64,000 nucleotides of DNA, taken from contig CAVQDO010000021.1 in NCBI GenBank assembly GCA_963711255.1, forward strand, positions 1-64,000, given 5' to 3'. The position numbers and the translations under genes were made by a program. Position 1 is the first letter of the stretch, and each line of letters starts with the position of its first letter. The DNA is from GCA-2746365 sp963711255 (GTDB taxonomy: Bacteria > Pseudomonadota > Gammaproteobacteria > SZUA-229). Shown one piece after another: positions 25,319 to 34,785 of the stretch. Below the pieces are notes generated by a model, which was not told the DNA's origin, ran no database searches, and saw only the letters and a program-made list of their open reading frames with translations.

Positions 25319-27421
25319 TTAAGCAGCATCTGCTCTTTGTCCGCCGACAGCTGCGACAATTTTGATGTTCTTGCTGTCTGGAACTTCGTTATAGGCCAGA
25401 ACATGAAGATTCGGCGCCAAACTTCTTAATAATCGTGCCAGCGTCGATCTGATCGTTGGCGACACCAGTAGTACTGCTGCCTTATTATCAAGTTCCTGTT
25501 GTTGTACACAGGTGTTTAGCTCTTTTATCATCTGTTCCGCCAGTCCAGGTTCTATACCAAGCCCCATTTCAGGAGAGCTCTGTACTGACTGTTGCAATAT
25601 CTGTTCCAACTCTGGATTTAATGTGATAACAGCCATTTCCTGCTCTAAGCCATTGATATGCTGGTAAATTTGTCTAGACAAAGCGCCTCGAACTGAGGCC
25701 GTAAGAACGTCAGAGTTTTGGCTTTCATGGGCATGCTCCGCCAAAGTCTCGGCGATTGTGCGCATATCACGGATGGGAATGCCTTCAGCCAGGATGTTCT
25801 GCAGCACTTTGACAACAGTACCGATTGGAATAAGTTTCGGCACCAGGTCTTCCACCAGCGTTGGTGAAGACTTGGCCAGCATATCCAGCAGATGCTGTAC
25901 TTCTTCATGCCCCAGTAATTCATGAGCATGGTTCTGTAATAGATGGCTCATATGGGTTGCCACAACGGTACTGCTATCGACCACGGTGTAACCCAGTGTC
26001 TGTGCTTCGTCACGCATGTTTGCATCGATCCACACCGCTTCCAGGCCAAAGGTAGGATCCTTGGTTTTGATGCCGTTCAACTCACCGAAAATCTGTCCCG
26101 GATTAATCGCAAGCTCTTTCTCTGGATAAACCTCACCTTCACCCACCGGTACACCCATTAATATAATGCGATAGGAATTCGGCGTCAGGTCGAGATTGTC
26201 ACGGATATGCACAGCCTGGATAAGAAAGCCCAGTTCCTGTGACAGTTTCTTACGTACACCCTTGATGCGCGACATCATCTGTCCACCCTGGTTTTTATCA
26301 ACCATCGGAATCAGGCGATAACCCACTTCAAGACCAATAACATCAACCATTGGCACATCGTCCCAGCTTAAATCCTTAAACTGCGGTTTCAATTCTTCTT
26401 CATTAGTAATTTCTTCAACCGGTGCTTGAAGTTTCAGGTCATTAGTGTATTTGATGTAATAAGCGATACCGCCAAATATCAATCCAAGTGTTATAAACAC
26501 AAGGTTTGGCATACCAGGAATCAAACCCAGTGAACCTAAAATAGAGGCAGTAATAACCACCGGTTTAGGTTTACTGAACAACTGGCCGATGACCTGATCG
26601 CCCATGTCTTTAGCAGCCGATGCACGGGTAACCGCAATTGCTGCCGCGGTAGACAGGATTAATGACGGAATTTGCGCAACCAGACCATCACCGATGGTTA
26701 ATAGTGTGTAATGGTGCGACGCTGTTGAAAAGTCCAGGTCATGCTGAATAATGCCGATGCCAAGACCAAAAATGATATTGATAAACAGAATCATTATGCC
26801 GGCAACCGCATCACCGCGGATAAACTTGCTGGCACCATCCATTGAACCGTAGAAATCTGCTTCACCGCTTATTTCCTTACGTCTATCCCTGGCTTCATCC
26901 TGGGTAATCAAACCCGAGTTTAAATCAGCATCAACCGCCATTTGTTTGCCTGGCATCGCATCCAGTGTGAACCTGGCGTTAACTTCAGAAATACGTCCCG
27001 CACCCTTGGTTACCACGACAAAGTTAATGATGGTGAGCACGGCAAACACTACCAGGCCAACGGCATAATTACCGCCAACGACAAATTCACCAAATGACTG
27101 AATGACGTTACCTGCTGCACTGGTACCGGTATGCCCTTCTAGCAGTACAACACGGGTTGATGCCACGTTTAACGACAGGCGCAGCAAGGTTGCAGCAAGC
27201 AATATGGTCGGGAACACATCAAAATCAAGCGGCCGTGTTGTGTATATAACAACAAGCAATACCACCAGTGACAGCGCGATATTAAAGGTGAAGAACATAT
27301 CCAGCATGATTGGCGGTAATGGCAAAACCATCATTGCCAGCATGGCCACCAGTAGAAACGGTATACCGAGTCCGCTTAAAGTCAGGTTTGGACGTCCACT
27401 TAATACTGCACTGTAACTCAT
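25319..27421 (-). CDS. flhA: Flagellar export gate protein FlhA
   Basis: 700 residues. The N-terminal half has about eight membrane helices and the FHIPEP signature region (ARFTLDAMPGKQMAVDADLNSGLI, residues about 150-175). The C-terminal half is the cytoplasmic ring domain that binds chaperone-substrate complexes (ITNEEELKPQ onwards, LVEDLVPKLIPIGTVVKVLQNIL). It forms the nonameric proton-linked export gate with FlhB and FliPQR. Ten bases separate it from flhB upstream, so it is in the same operon. Confidence 0.97.
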   Translation of the reverse strand: MSYSAVLSGRPNLTLSGLGIPFLLVAMLAMMVLPLPPIMLDMFFTFNIALSLVVLLVVIYTTRPLDFDVFPTILLAATLLRLSLNVASTRVVLLEGHTGTSAAGNVIQSFGEFVVGGNYAVGLVVFAVLTIINFVVVTKGAGRISEVNARFTLDAMPGKQMAVDADLNSGLITQDEARDRRKEISGEADFYGSMDGASKFIRGDAVAGIMILFINIIFGLGIGIIQHDLDFSTASHHYTLLTIGDGLVAQIPSLILSTAAAIAVTRASAAKDMGDQVIGQLFSKPKPVVITASILGSLGLIPGMPNLVFITLGLIFGGIAYYIKYTNDLKLQAPVEEITNEEELKPQFKDLSWDDVPMVDVIGLEVGYRLIPMVDKNQGGQMMSRIKGVRKKLSQELGFLIQAVHIRDNLDLTPNSYRIILMGVPVGEGEVYPEKELAINPGQIFGELNGIKTKDPTFGLEAVWIDANMRDEAQTLGYTVVDSSTVVATHMSHLLQNHAHELLGHEEVQHLLDMLAKSSPTLVEDLVPKLIPIGTVVKVLQNILAEGIPIRDMRTIAETLAEHAHESQNSDVLTASVRGALSRQIYQHINGLEQEMAVITLNPELEQILQQSVQSSPEMGLGIEPGLAEQMIKELNTCVQQQELDNKAAVLLVSPTIRSTLARLLRSLAPNLHVLAYNEVPDSKNIKIVAAVGGQRADAA

Positions 27422-27430
27422 GGTATACCT

Positions 27431-28582
27431 CTATTGATTCTCATCAGGTTTTAAAACGTCGCGCAATTCTTCCGGGATCGGCAGATCACCCGGTTTTTCA
27501 GGGGGTAAATCACCGTTATAACGGGTGATATTTAACTGGTAGACATATGACAGAATGGTGGCTACTGCGACATATAAGCCACCGGGAATTTCCTGGTCAA
27601 TTTCAGTACTGGCATACAGGGCACGTGCTAATGGCGGTGCTGAAACGATGGCCACCTCATTCTCACTGGCCACGGTACGAATATGCATAGCAATAATGTC
27701 AGCGCCTTTGGCAACAACCACGGGTGCGCCGCTACTCATCTGGTCATACTTGAGCGCAACGGCATAATGCGTCGGGTTGGTGATAACAACATCAGCAGTT
27801 GGTACCGCTTCCATCATTCGGCGTTTTGACATTTCCTGCTGCATTGCACGCATACGGCCTTTTACTTCGGGACGGCCATCAGTTTCCTTACTTTCATCTT
27901 TAATTTCCTGTTTGGTCATCTTCAGTTGTTTATTGTGCTGCCATAGCTGAAAAGGCGCATCGATGGCTGCGATTATAATCAGCACACTGCTTGATGCCAT
28001 AAACATCCAGCCGCATAGTTTTGCAAGGTGTGAAAGTGCTACTTGTAATGGCTCTGTACCGAGACCAACCAGCTCATCGATCAGTGACCAGATAATCACG
28101 GCTGAAACACTGGCGACAAGAATAAATTTTGCCAGCACCTTAAGCAGTTCAACCAGTCCTCTTAAGGCAAAGATACGGCCGATCCCCTTGATAGGATCAA
28201 TTTTTTCAAATTTAAAACTGACTGCTTTCATACTGAATGACCAGCCGCCCAGGCCAATAGGTGTGAGCAGAACAACGATGGTAATCAGTACAAATAAAGG
28301 TGACACCACCAGTAAACTGTTCAGCATGGTATCGCCCAGTATTTCAGTAATGCCGTTGGCATCTATTAGCTGTGCATTTTTTATCTGCAATCCGTTTCTT
28401 AATACTTCACTCAGGTCTGTTAGCATGCCTTCGCCCATGAGCATAAAACCACCGCCAGAAGCCATCAGTAAAGCCATGCTGTTTAATTCTTTCGAGCGCG
28501 GAACCTGGCCCTTCTCTCTGGATTCCTTTAATCGTTTCGGCGTCGCCTGTTCGGTACGTTCCTGCCCTGTATCCTGTGACAT
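27431..28582 (-). CDS. flhB: Flagellar export switch protein FlhB
   Basis: 383 residues: a charged N-terminus (ERTEQATPKRLKESREKGQVPRS), four membrane helices to about residue 215, then the cytoplasmic domain with the self-cleaving NPTH motif at residues 269-272. Cleavage there lets FliK switch export from rod/hook to filament subunits. The C-terminus extends with a Pro-rich tail (PPEKPGDLPIPEEL). It starts 18 bases after fliR ends. Confidence 0.96.
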   Translation of the reverse strand: MSQDTGQERTEQATPKRLKESREKGQVPRSKELNSMALLMASGGGFMLMGEGMLTDLSEVLRNGLQIKNAQLIDANGITEILGDTMLNSLLVVSPLFVLITIVVLLTPIGLGGWSFSMKAVSFKFEKIDPIKGIGRIFALRGLVELLKVLAKFILVASVSAVIIWSLIDELVGLGTEPLQVALSHLAKLCGWMFMASSSVLIIIAAIDAPFQLWQHNKQLKMTKQEIKDESKETDGRPEVKGRMRAMQQEMSKRRMMEAVPTADVVITNPTHYAVALKYDQMSSGAPVVVAKGADIIAMHIRTVASENEVAIVSAPPLARALYASTEIDQEIPGGLYVAVATILSYVYQLNITRYNGDLPPEKPGDLPIPEELRDVLKPDENQ

Positions 28583-28600
28583 AAGTTATGCTCGCCTGTG

Positions 28601-29383
28601 CTACTGGGCGGAAGCCAGGTAAAATTGAACAGCCTCAAAAGCCTGCGCCAGCAAACTCTCAAGGTGACTGGTCAATGTTGGCAATGTCAGAATAATGAAT
28701 GACAGTCCAACCATAATCATGACCGGAAAACCAACAGCGAATATATTGAGTTGTGGTGCTGCACGTGTGGTAACACCGAACGCAAGGTTAACCAGTAACA
28801 GCGCGGCAACTGCAGGTAATGCAATTAAAATGCCACCGGCAAACATGTTCGTTCCCCAGGTAACTATCTGCCACAAACCGTCTCGGGACGGCACCATCAT
28901 ACCTACGGGTAAACTATGGAAACTTTTAGCCAGCACTTCGATAAAAATCAGGTGTCCATTCAGTGCCAGGAATACCAGTGTCACCATGATAAGAAAAGCC
29001 TGGCTGATTACCGGAACCTGCATACCATTTTGTGGATCTATCATCGAAGCAAAACCCAGGCCCATCGCCATGGCAATGCTCTGGCCTGCAATAATAAAAG
29101 CGGCAAAGACCATTTGCAGGATAAAACCCATGCCCACACCGATAAGTACCTGGTGGATACTTATAATGAATGCTTCTCCACTGATTAATTCAACGACAGG
29201 TGGTTCGGGGATAACTGGCGCCAGTACCATAGCAATCAGCATGGCGAACAGTACACGTATACGAACCGGAATACTTCGGGCAGAAAAGATAGGTGCTGCT
29301 GCAAACATTGCGCTAATACGCATGAATGGCCACAGTAAAGTAGCCAGCCATGAAGTTAAATCTGCAGCGGCAAAATTCATCAC
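28601..29383 (-). CDS. fliR: Flagellar export protein FliR
   Basis: 260 residues with six hydrophobic helices; contains PIFSARSIPVRIRVLFAMLIA and GVTTRAAPQLNIFAVGFPVMI, both characteristic of FliR. It builds the FliP5-Q4-R1 export pore inside the MS ring. Starts seven bases after fliQ; two consecutive ATGs are present at the start. Confidence 0.95.
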   Translation of the reverse strand: MMNFAAADLTSWLATLLWPFMRISAMFAAAPIFSARSIPVRIRVLFAMLIAMVLAPVIPEPPVVELISGEAFIISIHQVLIGVGMGFILQMVFAAFIIAGQSIAMAMGLGFASMIDPQNGMQVPVISQAFLIMVTLVFLALNGHLIFIEVLAKSFHSLPVGMMVPSRDGLWQIVTWGTNMFAGGILIALPAVAALLLVNLAFGVTTRAAPQLNIFAVGFPVMIMVGLSFIILTLPTLTSHLESLLAQAFEAVQFYLASAQ

Positions 29384-29390
29384 GGCCGTA

Positions 29391-29660
29391 TTAACCTATT
29401 AACTCAGGAATACTGGTGATTAACTCAGTACTGAAGTCTGTTAGTAAGCCAAGCATCCAGGGGCCGGCAACCAGCAGCGCAAGCGCCAGCACAATTAGCT
29501 TGGGAATAAAGGTTAATGTCATTTCCTGAATTTGTGTTGCGGCCTGGATCATACCAACGAACAAACCAACGGCTAATGCTGATAACAATAACGGAGCTGA
29601 AAGCAATGCTATAACCCATAGTGCATCTCGCCCTACATCAAGGACCATTTCTGGTGTCAT
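29391..29660 (-). CDS. fliQ: Flagellar export protein FliQ
   Basis: 89 residues, two membrane helices (about 15-38 and 52-75), with MTPEMVLDVGRDALWVI and the conserved GLFVGMIQAATQIQEMTLTFIPK loop. Part of the export pore with FliP and FliR, in the expected gene order fliPQR. Confidence 0.95.
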   Translation of the reverse strand: MTPEMVLDVGRDALWVIALLSAPLLLSALAVGLFVGMIQAATQIQEMTLTFIPKLIVLALALLVAGPWMLGLLTDFSTELITSIPELIG

Positions 29661-29704
29661 TTTCTTCTCCCGCGATTGCTATATTTTTGTTTCATCATAA
29701 TCAA

Positions 29705-30451
29705 CTAAACATAAAAGCTTGAAGCCATTGTTCCCATGACCAGTGACCAGCCATCAATAAGGACAAACAGCATTATTTTAAAAGGCAACGAAATAATCAT
29801 TGGTGACAGCATCATCATACCCATGGACATGAGCACACTGGCGACCACAATATCGATTACCAGGAATGGAATAAAAATCAAAAAACCGATCTGGAAAGCA
29901 GTTTTCAACTCGCTGGTAACAAACGACGGCAGCAGCAGCGAAAAAGGCACTTTTTGCGCCGGATCAAGTTGCCCATGTCCTGCAATATCAGCGAACATAA
30001 TTAAATCTGCTTCACGCGTCTGGTCCATCATGAAATCATAAAAAGGTGCGGATGCTTTTTCGAAAGCGACTTCTGAACTGATTTCTTCATCAAGGTATGG
30101 TTTAACACCCGATGTATAAGCGCTGTTAAATACAGGCGACATAATAAAAAAAGTTAAAAACAGCGATAAACCAAGCAGGATCTGGTTTGATGGTGTCTGG
30201 GCAGTACCCAGTGCCTGGCGTAAAATTGACAGTACGATAATAATGCGGGTAAATGACGTGGTCATAATCAGTATTGCCGGCAACAGGCTCAACACTGTCA
30301 TCAAGGCCAGTATCTGAATCGTTACCGTATAGGTTTCACCACCGTTGTCTGCAGGTGTTACCGTGAATGCAGCTAAACCGGGAGCCGCCCAGGCATTAAC
30401 AACGGGCAGCAATAACAGGCTAATGGCGATAATAAATCTTGAATTAATCAT
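29705..30451 (-). CDS. fliP: Flagellar export protein FliP
   Basis: About 248 residues from the ATG at 30451, which overlaps the fliO stop (ATGATTAA). It starts with a cleavable signal (MINSRFIIAISLLLLPVVNAWA) and continues with the FliP core: MTSFTRIIIVLSILRQALGTAQTPSNQILLGLSLFLTFFIMSP and the C-terminal GMMMLSPMIISLPFKIMLFVLIDGW. Further in-frame upstream ATGs up to 30508 lie within fliO and are less likely. Main component of the export pore. Confidence 0.95.
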   Translation of the reverse strand: MINSRFIIAISLLLLPVVNAWAAPGLAAFTVTPADNGGETYTVTIQILALMTVLSLLPAILIMTTSFTRIIIVLSILRQALGTAQTPSNQILLGLSLFLTFFIMSPVFNSAYTSGVKPYLDEEISSEVAFEKASAPFYDFMMDQTREADLIMFADIAGHGQLDPAQKVPFSLLLPSFVTSELKTAFQIGFLIFIPFLVIDIVVASVLMSMGMMMLSPMIISLPFKIMLFVLIDGWSLVMGTMASSFYV

Positions 30452-30939
30452 TGCTATTATCTTTGCCGTATTTGACTGAAGCGCTGTTTTCATTATTTTT
30501 TGCGGCACTCATAACGTCTTTCAATTTATCTGAAAAACTCCTGCCGTCAGATGGCGCTGAAGACAGGACATCATCAATCGGATTACTGAGAACATGAAGT
30601 GTGTTAATACGGCCGGGTGAAACGCCAACCAGTACCTGCTCCGATCCTACCTGCAATAAAACCACACGTTCTCTCGAGCCCATACTTAAACCACCAATGA
30701 TTCTAAGCATGCCATTAGTCGATGACTGCAGGTGATTAAAACGTTTGGCAAACCAGGCAAGCGCCAGTATGCACGCCACTACAACAATCAAACCAAGAAT
30801 CAGCTGAACCAGGTATTGCCCGCTCAATAGGTTCGGCATTGACTGTCTTAACCGCCTTTTCCCCCGCCGCATACAGGCTTACAGGCAGCAAAAGAACAAG
30901 CGCAGTAAGTAAAGAATTTATCAGTGTATTTAATTTCAT
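30444..30939 (-). CDS. fliO: Flagellar export assembly factor FliO, frameshifted
   Basis: FliO helps assemble the FliP ring. A signal peptide (MKLNTLINSLLTALVLLLPVSLYAA) starts at 30939, directly after fliN, but its frame does not continue into the FliO core. The core (PNLLSGQYLVQLILGLIVVVACILALAWFAKRF, then IIGGLSMGSRERVVLLQVG) is in another frame from about 30870 to 30444. One base fewer between about 30825 and 30870, for example in the five-C run at 30861-30865, joins the two. A FliO made from the internal ATG at 30839 alone, without signal peptide, would still carry the membrane helix and might work, as some FliO proteins lack a signal. Confidence 0.8.
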
Positions 30940-30962
30940 TAAATGTGTTTCTATATGACTAT

Positions 30963-31403
30963 TTATTTAAGTTTTTTCACGCGTTCAGCCGGGCTGATAA
31001 CATCGGTTAAACGTATGCCAAACTTTTCGTTTATTACGACAACTTCACCGTGTGCTATCAGTGTGCCGTTAATCAATACGTCCATGGGCTCGCCTGCCAG
31101 TCTGTCCAGTTCAACCACAGAACCCTGGTTTAACTGTAATAAGTTATTAATGGAAATTTCAGTGCGGCCAATTTCCATTGACAGTGTTACCGGGATATCA
31201 AGGATGACATCCAGGTTGGCATCGGTTGTTGCCAGCTGGCCGGTACTGCTATTTAAATCTTTAAATGCGGCACGTTCATACTCTTCGCTGCCTGACACAT
31301 TTTCACCTGGGATTACTGATTCTTCGCCCGCAGGATCAGGGATTGCTGCTGCAGCCTGATTTTCGTTGTTTTCTGATGGTGTTCCCGATGTTTGCTCACT
31401 CAT
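30963..31403 (-). CDS. fliN: Flagellar switch protein FliN
   Basis: 146 residues. An acidic, Ala/Pro-rich N-terminal tail of about 65 residues precedes the SpoA/C-ring domain: LDVILDIPVTLSMEIGRTEISINNLLQL, GSVVELDRLAGEPMDVLINGTLIAHGEVVVINEKFGIRLTDV. Forms the base of the C ring with FliM and docks FliH for export. Between fliM and fliO in the fliL operon. Confidence 0.96.
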   Translation of the reverse strand: MSEQTSGTPSENNENQAAAAIPDPAGEESVIPGENVSGSEEYERAAFKDLNSSTGQLATTDANLDVILDIPVTLSMEIGRTEISINNLLQLNQGSVVELDRLAGEPMDVLINGTLIAHGEVVVINEKFGIRLTDVISPAERVKKLK

Positions 31404-31418
31404 AATTTATCTCTCACT

Positions 31419-32405
31419 TTAATCGTTTAAATATTCAGGCCTGACAATAGGCGAAACAAACTGAACTGAATTTTTACCGTTTGAATTACCCAAAATGCCT
31501 CTAAATATAGGTGTTTTACCCGCACGTACAGTTACAACTTCCGGCATCTTAATAGGAATAATGTCACCCTTATTAAGGTTAAGAACTTCCTCAAGTGTCA
31601 GCCGTGTCTCGCACATGGTGCTGCCTATCTCAATCACTGCCTGCTGAATTTCTTCCTGCAATGCATTTGACCAGCGGTGATCCAGGTGAGACTTGTCATT
31701 TTGCATACCCGCATCCAGCTTTTCACGTATTGGCTCGATCATTGCGTAAGGCATAACAACATGAAATTCACCGCCACCACCATCAAACTCAACCTTGAAG
31801 CGCATTTCAACAACGACTTCTGTCGGACTGACAATGTTGACAAACTGCGGGTTAATTTCTGAATTTATAAACTTGAAGTCGACGTCAATAACCGGCGCCC
31901 AGGATTTTTTAAGATCTTCAAACAGAATATTAAGCAGCAACTGAGTGATGCGGTTTTCTGTTGGAGTAAATTCACTAGCGGCTATATGTGTGTGATAACG
32001 GCCGTCACCACCAAAATAATTATCAACAGAGGCAAATACAAGATCCTGGTCGATAACAAATAAACTGGTTCCTCTTAGAGGATTCATACTCACCAGGTTT
32101 ATGCTGGTAGGCATATTCAATCCCCTGGTGTAGTCTGAAAATTTTGTCATTTTGACACCAACAGAGTTGATCTCTATAGGGCGTCGCATCATGTGGAATA
32201 AGCTGACACGTAAAAACCGTATGTAGCGCTCATTGATCATATCCAGAGTTGGCATACTGCCGCGGATAATACGGTCCTGGCTTTCAAGATCGTAGGCATG
32301 GGCTTTACCGTCTGATGCCATTGCTGAAGGTGAAGTGTCTACAGCGCCGCTATCAACGCCGGTTAACAGCGCATCAATTTCATCTTGAGATAAATTATCA
32401 TTCAT
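31419..32405 (-). CDS. fliM: Flagellar switch protein FliM
   Basis: 328 residues. The N-terminal LSQDEIDALLTGV is the CheY-P binding segment; the middle domain contains RPIEINSVGVKMTKFSDYTRGL and GGDGRYHTHI; the C-terminal SpoA domain carries LTLEEVLNLNKGDIIPIKMPEVVTVRAG. The conserved CheY-binding peptide implies that chemotaxis genes exist elsewhere in the genome. It begins 12 bases after fliL. Confidence 0.97.
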   Translation of the reverse strand: MNDNLSQDEIDALLTGVDSGAVDTSPSAMASDGKAHAYDLESQDRIIRGSMPTLDMINERYIRFLRVSLFHMMRRPIEINSVGVKMTKFSDYTRGLNMPTSINLVSMNPLRGTSLFVIDQDLVFASVDNYFGGDGRYHTHIAASEFTPTENRITQLLLNILFEDLKKSWAPVIDVDFKFINSEINPQFVNIVSPTEVVVEMRFKVEFDGGGGEFHVVMPYAMIEPIREKLDAGMQNDKSHLDHRWSNALQEEIQQAVIEIGSTMCETRLTLEEVLNLNKGDIIPIKMPEVVTVRAGKTPIFRGILGNSNGKNSVQFVSPIVRPEYLND

Positions 32406-32417
32406 CTTTCAAGATTC

Positions 32418-32987
32418 CTATTGAATGACAAAAGCAGTGAAATACGCCGCTTCAACTTTAGATTTCATTTTCTGTTCACCAACAATCGATGTCAGTGTGG
32501 CATTTATGTCGGCTGTTATATCTTTTAACAGCTGGTTCTTGCCTTCACGTGTATTCATCAGATCATATTTCTGATTATCAAACAGCATTAGCAGGTTACT
32601 GCGCACGGCGGGAGAATGTGCCTCGATGTGCTCTATCACCGATTTATCGCGTACCATGATCTCGACTGAAAACTGCATAAAACGAGCGGTTCTTTTATCG
32701 CGGAAACTGACAACAAATTTTTCACCAATTGAGTGGTATCTTGGTGGTGCCAGTTTTACCGCTTCACCTTCCTCGCCCTCTTCGCCGTCTACCGCTTCTT
32801 CACCATCAACACCGGCTTCAACATTTTCTGCGCTGGACGAATCCATATCTTTCAAGAAGAACAGGCCGGCACTGACCAGTACGGCACTAACAACCAGTGC
32901 TATCAAAACTGCAACAATGACAATCTTCATCGGTGAGGAACCCTTCTTGCTTTCCTCCACTTCCTCGCTTTTTTCTTCTTTCGCCAT
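32418..32987 (-). CDS. fliL: Flagellar basal body protein FliL
   Basis: 189 residues: a Lys/Glu-rich cytoplasmic start, one membrane helix (about 20-45), an acidic Glu/Gly-rich linker (DGEEAVDGEEGEEGE) and the periplasmic domain ending in VEAAYFTAFVIQ. FliL surrounds the stator and supports torque. First gene of the fliLMNOPQR-flhBAF-fleN-fliA operon, directly behind a sigma54 promoter. Confidence 0.95.
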   Translation of the reverse strand: MAKEEKSEEVEESKKGSSPMKIVIVAVLIALVVSAVLVSAGLFFLKDMDSSSAENVEAGVDGEEAVDGEEGEEGEAVKLAPPRYHSIGEKFVVSFRDKRTARFMQFSVEIMVRDKSVIEHIEAHSPAVRSNLLMLFDNQKYDLMNTREGKNQLLKDITADINATLTSIVGEQKMKSKVEAAYFTAFVIQ

Positions 32988-33035
32988 GATTTCGCTTCTC
33001 TTATAAATTACTTCATTTGTTTTACGTTTATAAAA

Positions 33036-33050
33036 GCAAAAGCCGTGCCA
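33036..33050 (-). promoter_or_regulatory. Sigma54 promoter of the fliL operon
   Basis: Minus strand TGGCACGGCTTTTGC, a perfect TGGCAC-N5-TTGC. Predicted start near 33024, about 37 bases before the fliL ATG. Confidence 0.9.
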
Positions 33051-33142
33051 AATACACGAACAATATTATCCGTAACAAATTCATATACTTACAGGGGCTA
33101 ATTTTACGGCGATGTTATTTTGACAAGGTACAACGGGGAAAC

Positions 33143-33156
33143 GACAGAATTCTGTC
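33143..33156. promoter_or_regulatory. Perfect palindrome upstream of the fliL promoter, candidate activator site
   Basis: GACAGAATTCTGTC lies about 125 bases upstream of the predicted fliL start, where sigma54 activators usually bind. A TGACAA half site is at 33121-33126. Whether the FleQ-like protein binds here is untested. Confidence 0.35.
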
Positions 33157-33194
33157 TGTCAGGCGAGGTATTCGTTTTTTTGACGCTTAAACAA

Positions 33195-33231
33195 AAACAG
33201 CACGATAAGCCTGTTGCATATCATGCTGTTT
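33195..33231 (-). terminator. Rho-independent terminator after fliK
   Basis: AAACAGCA-T-GATA and TATC-G-TGCTGTTT form a 13-pair stem (one wobble) on the minus strand with an 11-base loop, followed by TTGTTT. It lies 33 bases past the fliK stop and separates fliK from the fliL operon. Confidence 0.8.
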
Positions 33232-33264
33232 GATCGTTGAAATTGTGTTCAATGCTGGCAGCAA

Positions 33265-34641
33265 CTATATATAGTAATCAACCATACTGTCTGCTACCTG
33301 CCTTTGTGCACCCGCAATTACATCATCAGTATGCGCAGCTAAATCCGCCTGTTCACTATTCGCACTGAAAAACCGGCTGTTTTCGGATGCAAGATTCTGT
33401 TCACGCTGCTCGGCAAACGAGTGTTGAGAGATATCGGTATCAGACAGATTCATGCCGTTTTGTTCAAGCATTTCACGCAATTTTGGCAAGGCAGCTTCCA
33501 TTGCTTCCCTGACAACCGCATGTCGGCTCGACATGGCCACATTAATCTGGTCATCACTCATATCTATGCGCACCTCAATAGGACCAAGATGGCCAGGATT
33601 CAAACGAATTTCAGCACTTCGAATATTCTGATTTGCCATCCAGACGATCTGTTTGGACATACCCTGGGCCCACGCTGGACGGCCGAACGGCTGACTTATT
33701 TCTGCCTGTAGTGTCGTCGGCAATGCTGAAGATGTCGTCGTCGCTGGACTGAGAGATAGTGGCAGTAATTCGGCTTTAGCTTCAGCGTTTGCTGCCGCAG
33801 ACTGTAGCAACGAAGCATTTTTAATCTCACCAAGCGCCTGTAAATTCTGTAAAGATCCTTCCATCTGAGCGTTAAATGCTCCCCTGGATGTTAGCAGACC
33901 CGCCGTTTCGTCCTTTAATGCCAGGCCATCGGCCTGTTTTATTAACATGGCCTCGGCCACATCGCCAGCTTGAGTCGAACTCAGCGTATTGCCCGCGAGA
34001 GTCTGTGCATTTTGTCGAATAGATTTAGGCTCCGACTGCAGTAGCTGCCGAATGGATGATGACAGCAGGTTCGCTTCTGGCTCTGCTTTGCCATCACCCT
34101 GTAATAATGCGGTATTCGTTGTTAATGCAGCAGCATCGGTCGCAGCTTCTATATCGGTACTAATGCCTGTAATAATAGATGGATTTACAGCTGCCTGCTG
34201 TTGCCCCTGCATTTTAGCTCCAGCCTGGCCGTTAACAGTACTCGCCGCCTGCGCGGCAAGCTGAGAGACTGATTGAGACGATAAATCGATTACCTTGTTT
34301 GTACCTGTTTCCGGCAAATTCATACCCGGTAATATTGATGTTGCGGCCAACGGGCGGTCAGTTTCTGCCGCATCATGCACAGTTTCTCCAGCAGGCGGCA
34401 ACACGTTGCCGTCTGCTTCCGACTCTGTATTTTCTTTATCGGTGGATAATGCTTCACTGGCTTTTGCCATAGACTGCTTGAACGTCTCGTCTGTCGCAGG
34501 CTTTTCTGCACTGTTTGAGACGTTTCTATCGTCTGCAACTGCACTGCTAGCGGCCTTTGTGTGCGATTTGCTATTACCCAGTATATTGGCTACAGCTGAC
34601 TGTGTGTTGTCTTTAGCGTGTACGTTAATATTTTCAATCAT
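33265..34641 (-). CDS. fliK: Flagellar hook-length control protein FliK
   Basis: About 458 residues, Ala/Ser/Gln-rich and of low complexity until residue about 310, then the conserved C-terminal domain: WAQGMSKQIVWMANQNIRSAEIRLNPGHLGPIEVRIDMSDDQINVAMSSRHAVVREAMEAALPKLREML, which contacts FlhB to switch export specificity. The ATG at 34641 is preferred to the GTG two codons before. A sigma54 promoter of its own precedes it and a terminator follows, so it is a separate unit between fliJ and fliL. Confidence 0.93.
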   Translation of the reverse strand: MIENINVHAKDNTQSAVANILGNSKSHTKAASSAVADDRNVSNSAEKPATDETFKQSMAKASEALSTDKENTESEADGNVLPPAGETVHDAAETDRPLAATSILPGMNLPETGTNKVIDLSSQSVSQLAAQAASTVNGQAGAKMQGQQQAAVNPSIITGISTDIEAATDAAALTTNTALLQGDGKAEPEANLLSSSIRQLLQSEPKSIRQNAQTLAGNTLSSTQAGDVAEAMLIKQADGLALKDETAGLLTSRGAFNAQMEGSLQNLQALGEIKNASLLQSAAANAEAKAELLPLSLSPATTTSSALPTTLQAEISQPFGRPAWAQGMSKQIVWMANQNIRSAEIRLNPGHLGPIEVRIDMSDDQINVAMSSRHAVVREAMEAALPKLREMLEQNGMNLSDTDISQHSFAEQREQNLASENSRFFSANSEQADLAAHTDDVIAGAQRQVADSMVDYYI

Positions 34642-34704
34642 ATGCACTCAACTTAGTAGTATGTTTATGTCATTCGCTTTGTAATGATCTCTGTATAATT
34701 TAAA

Positions 34705-34719
34705 GCAATCTATGTGCCA
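34705..34719 (-). promoter_or_regulatory. Sigma54 promoter of fliK
   Basis: Minus strand TGGCACATAGATTGC, a perfect TGGCAC-N5-TTGC. Predicted start near 34693, about 52 bases before the fliK ATG. Confidence 0.88.
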
Positions 34720-34785
34720 GCTTTTCGTAAGATCAAGATTATGTTCAGCTCGGATACCATCAAAGACCGCTATATTCTGCAAGCA

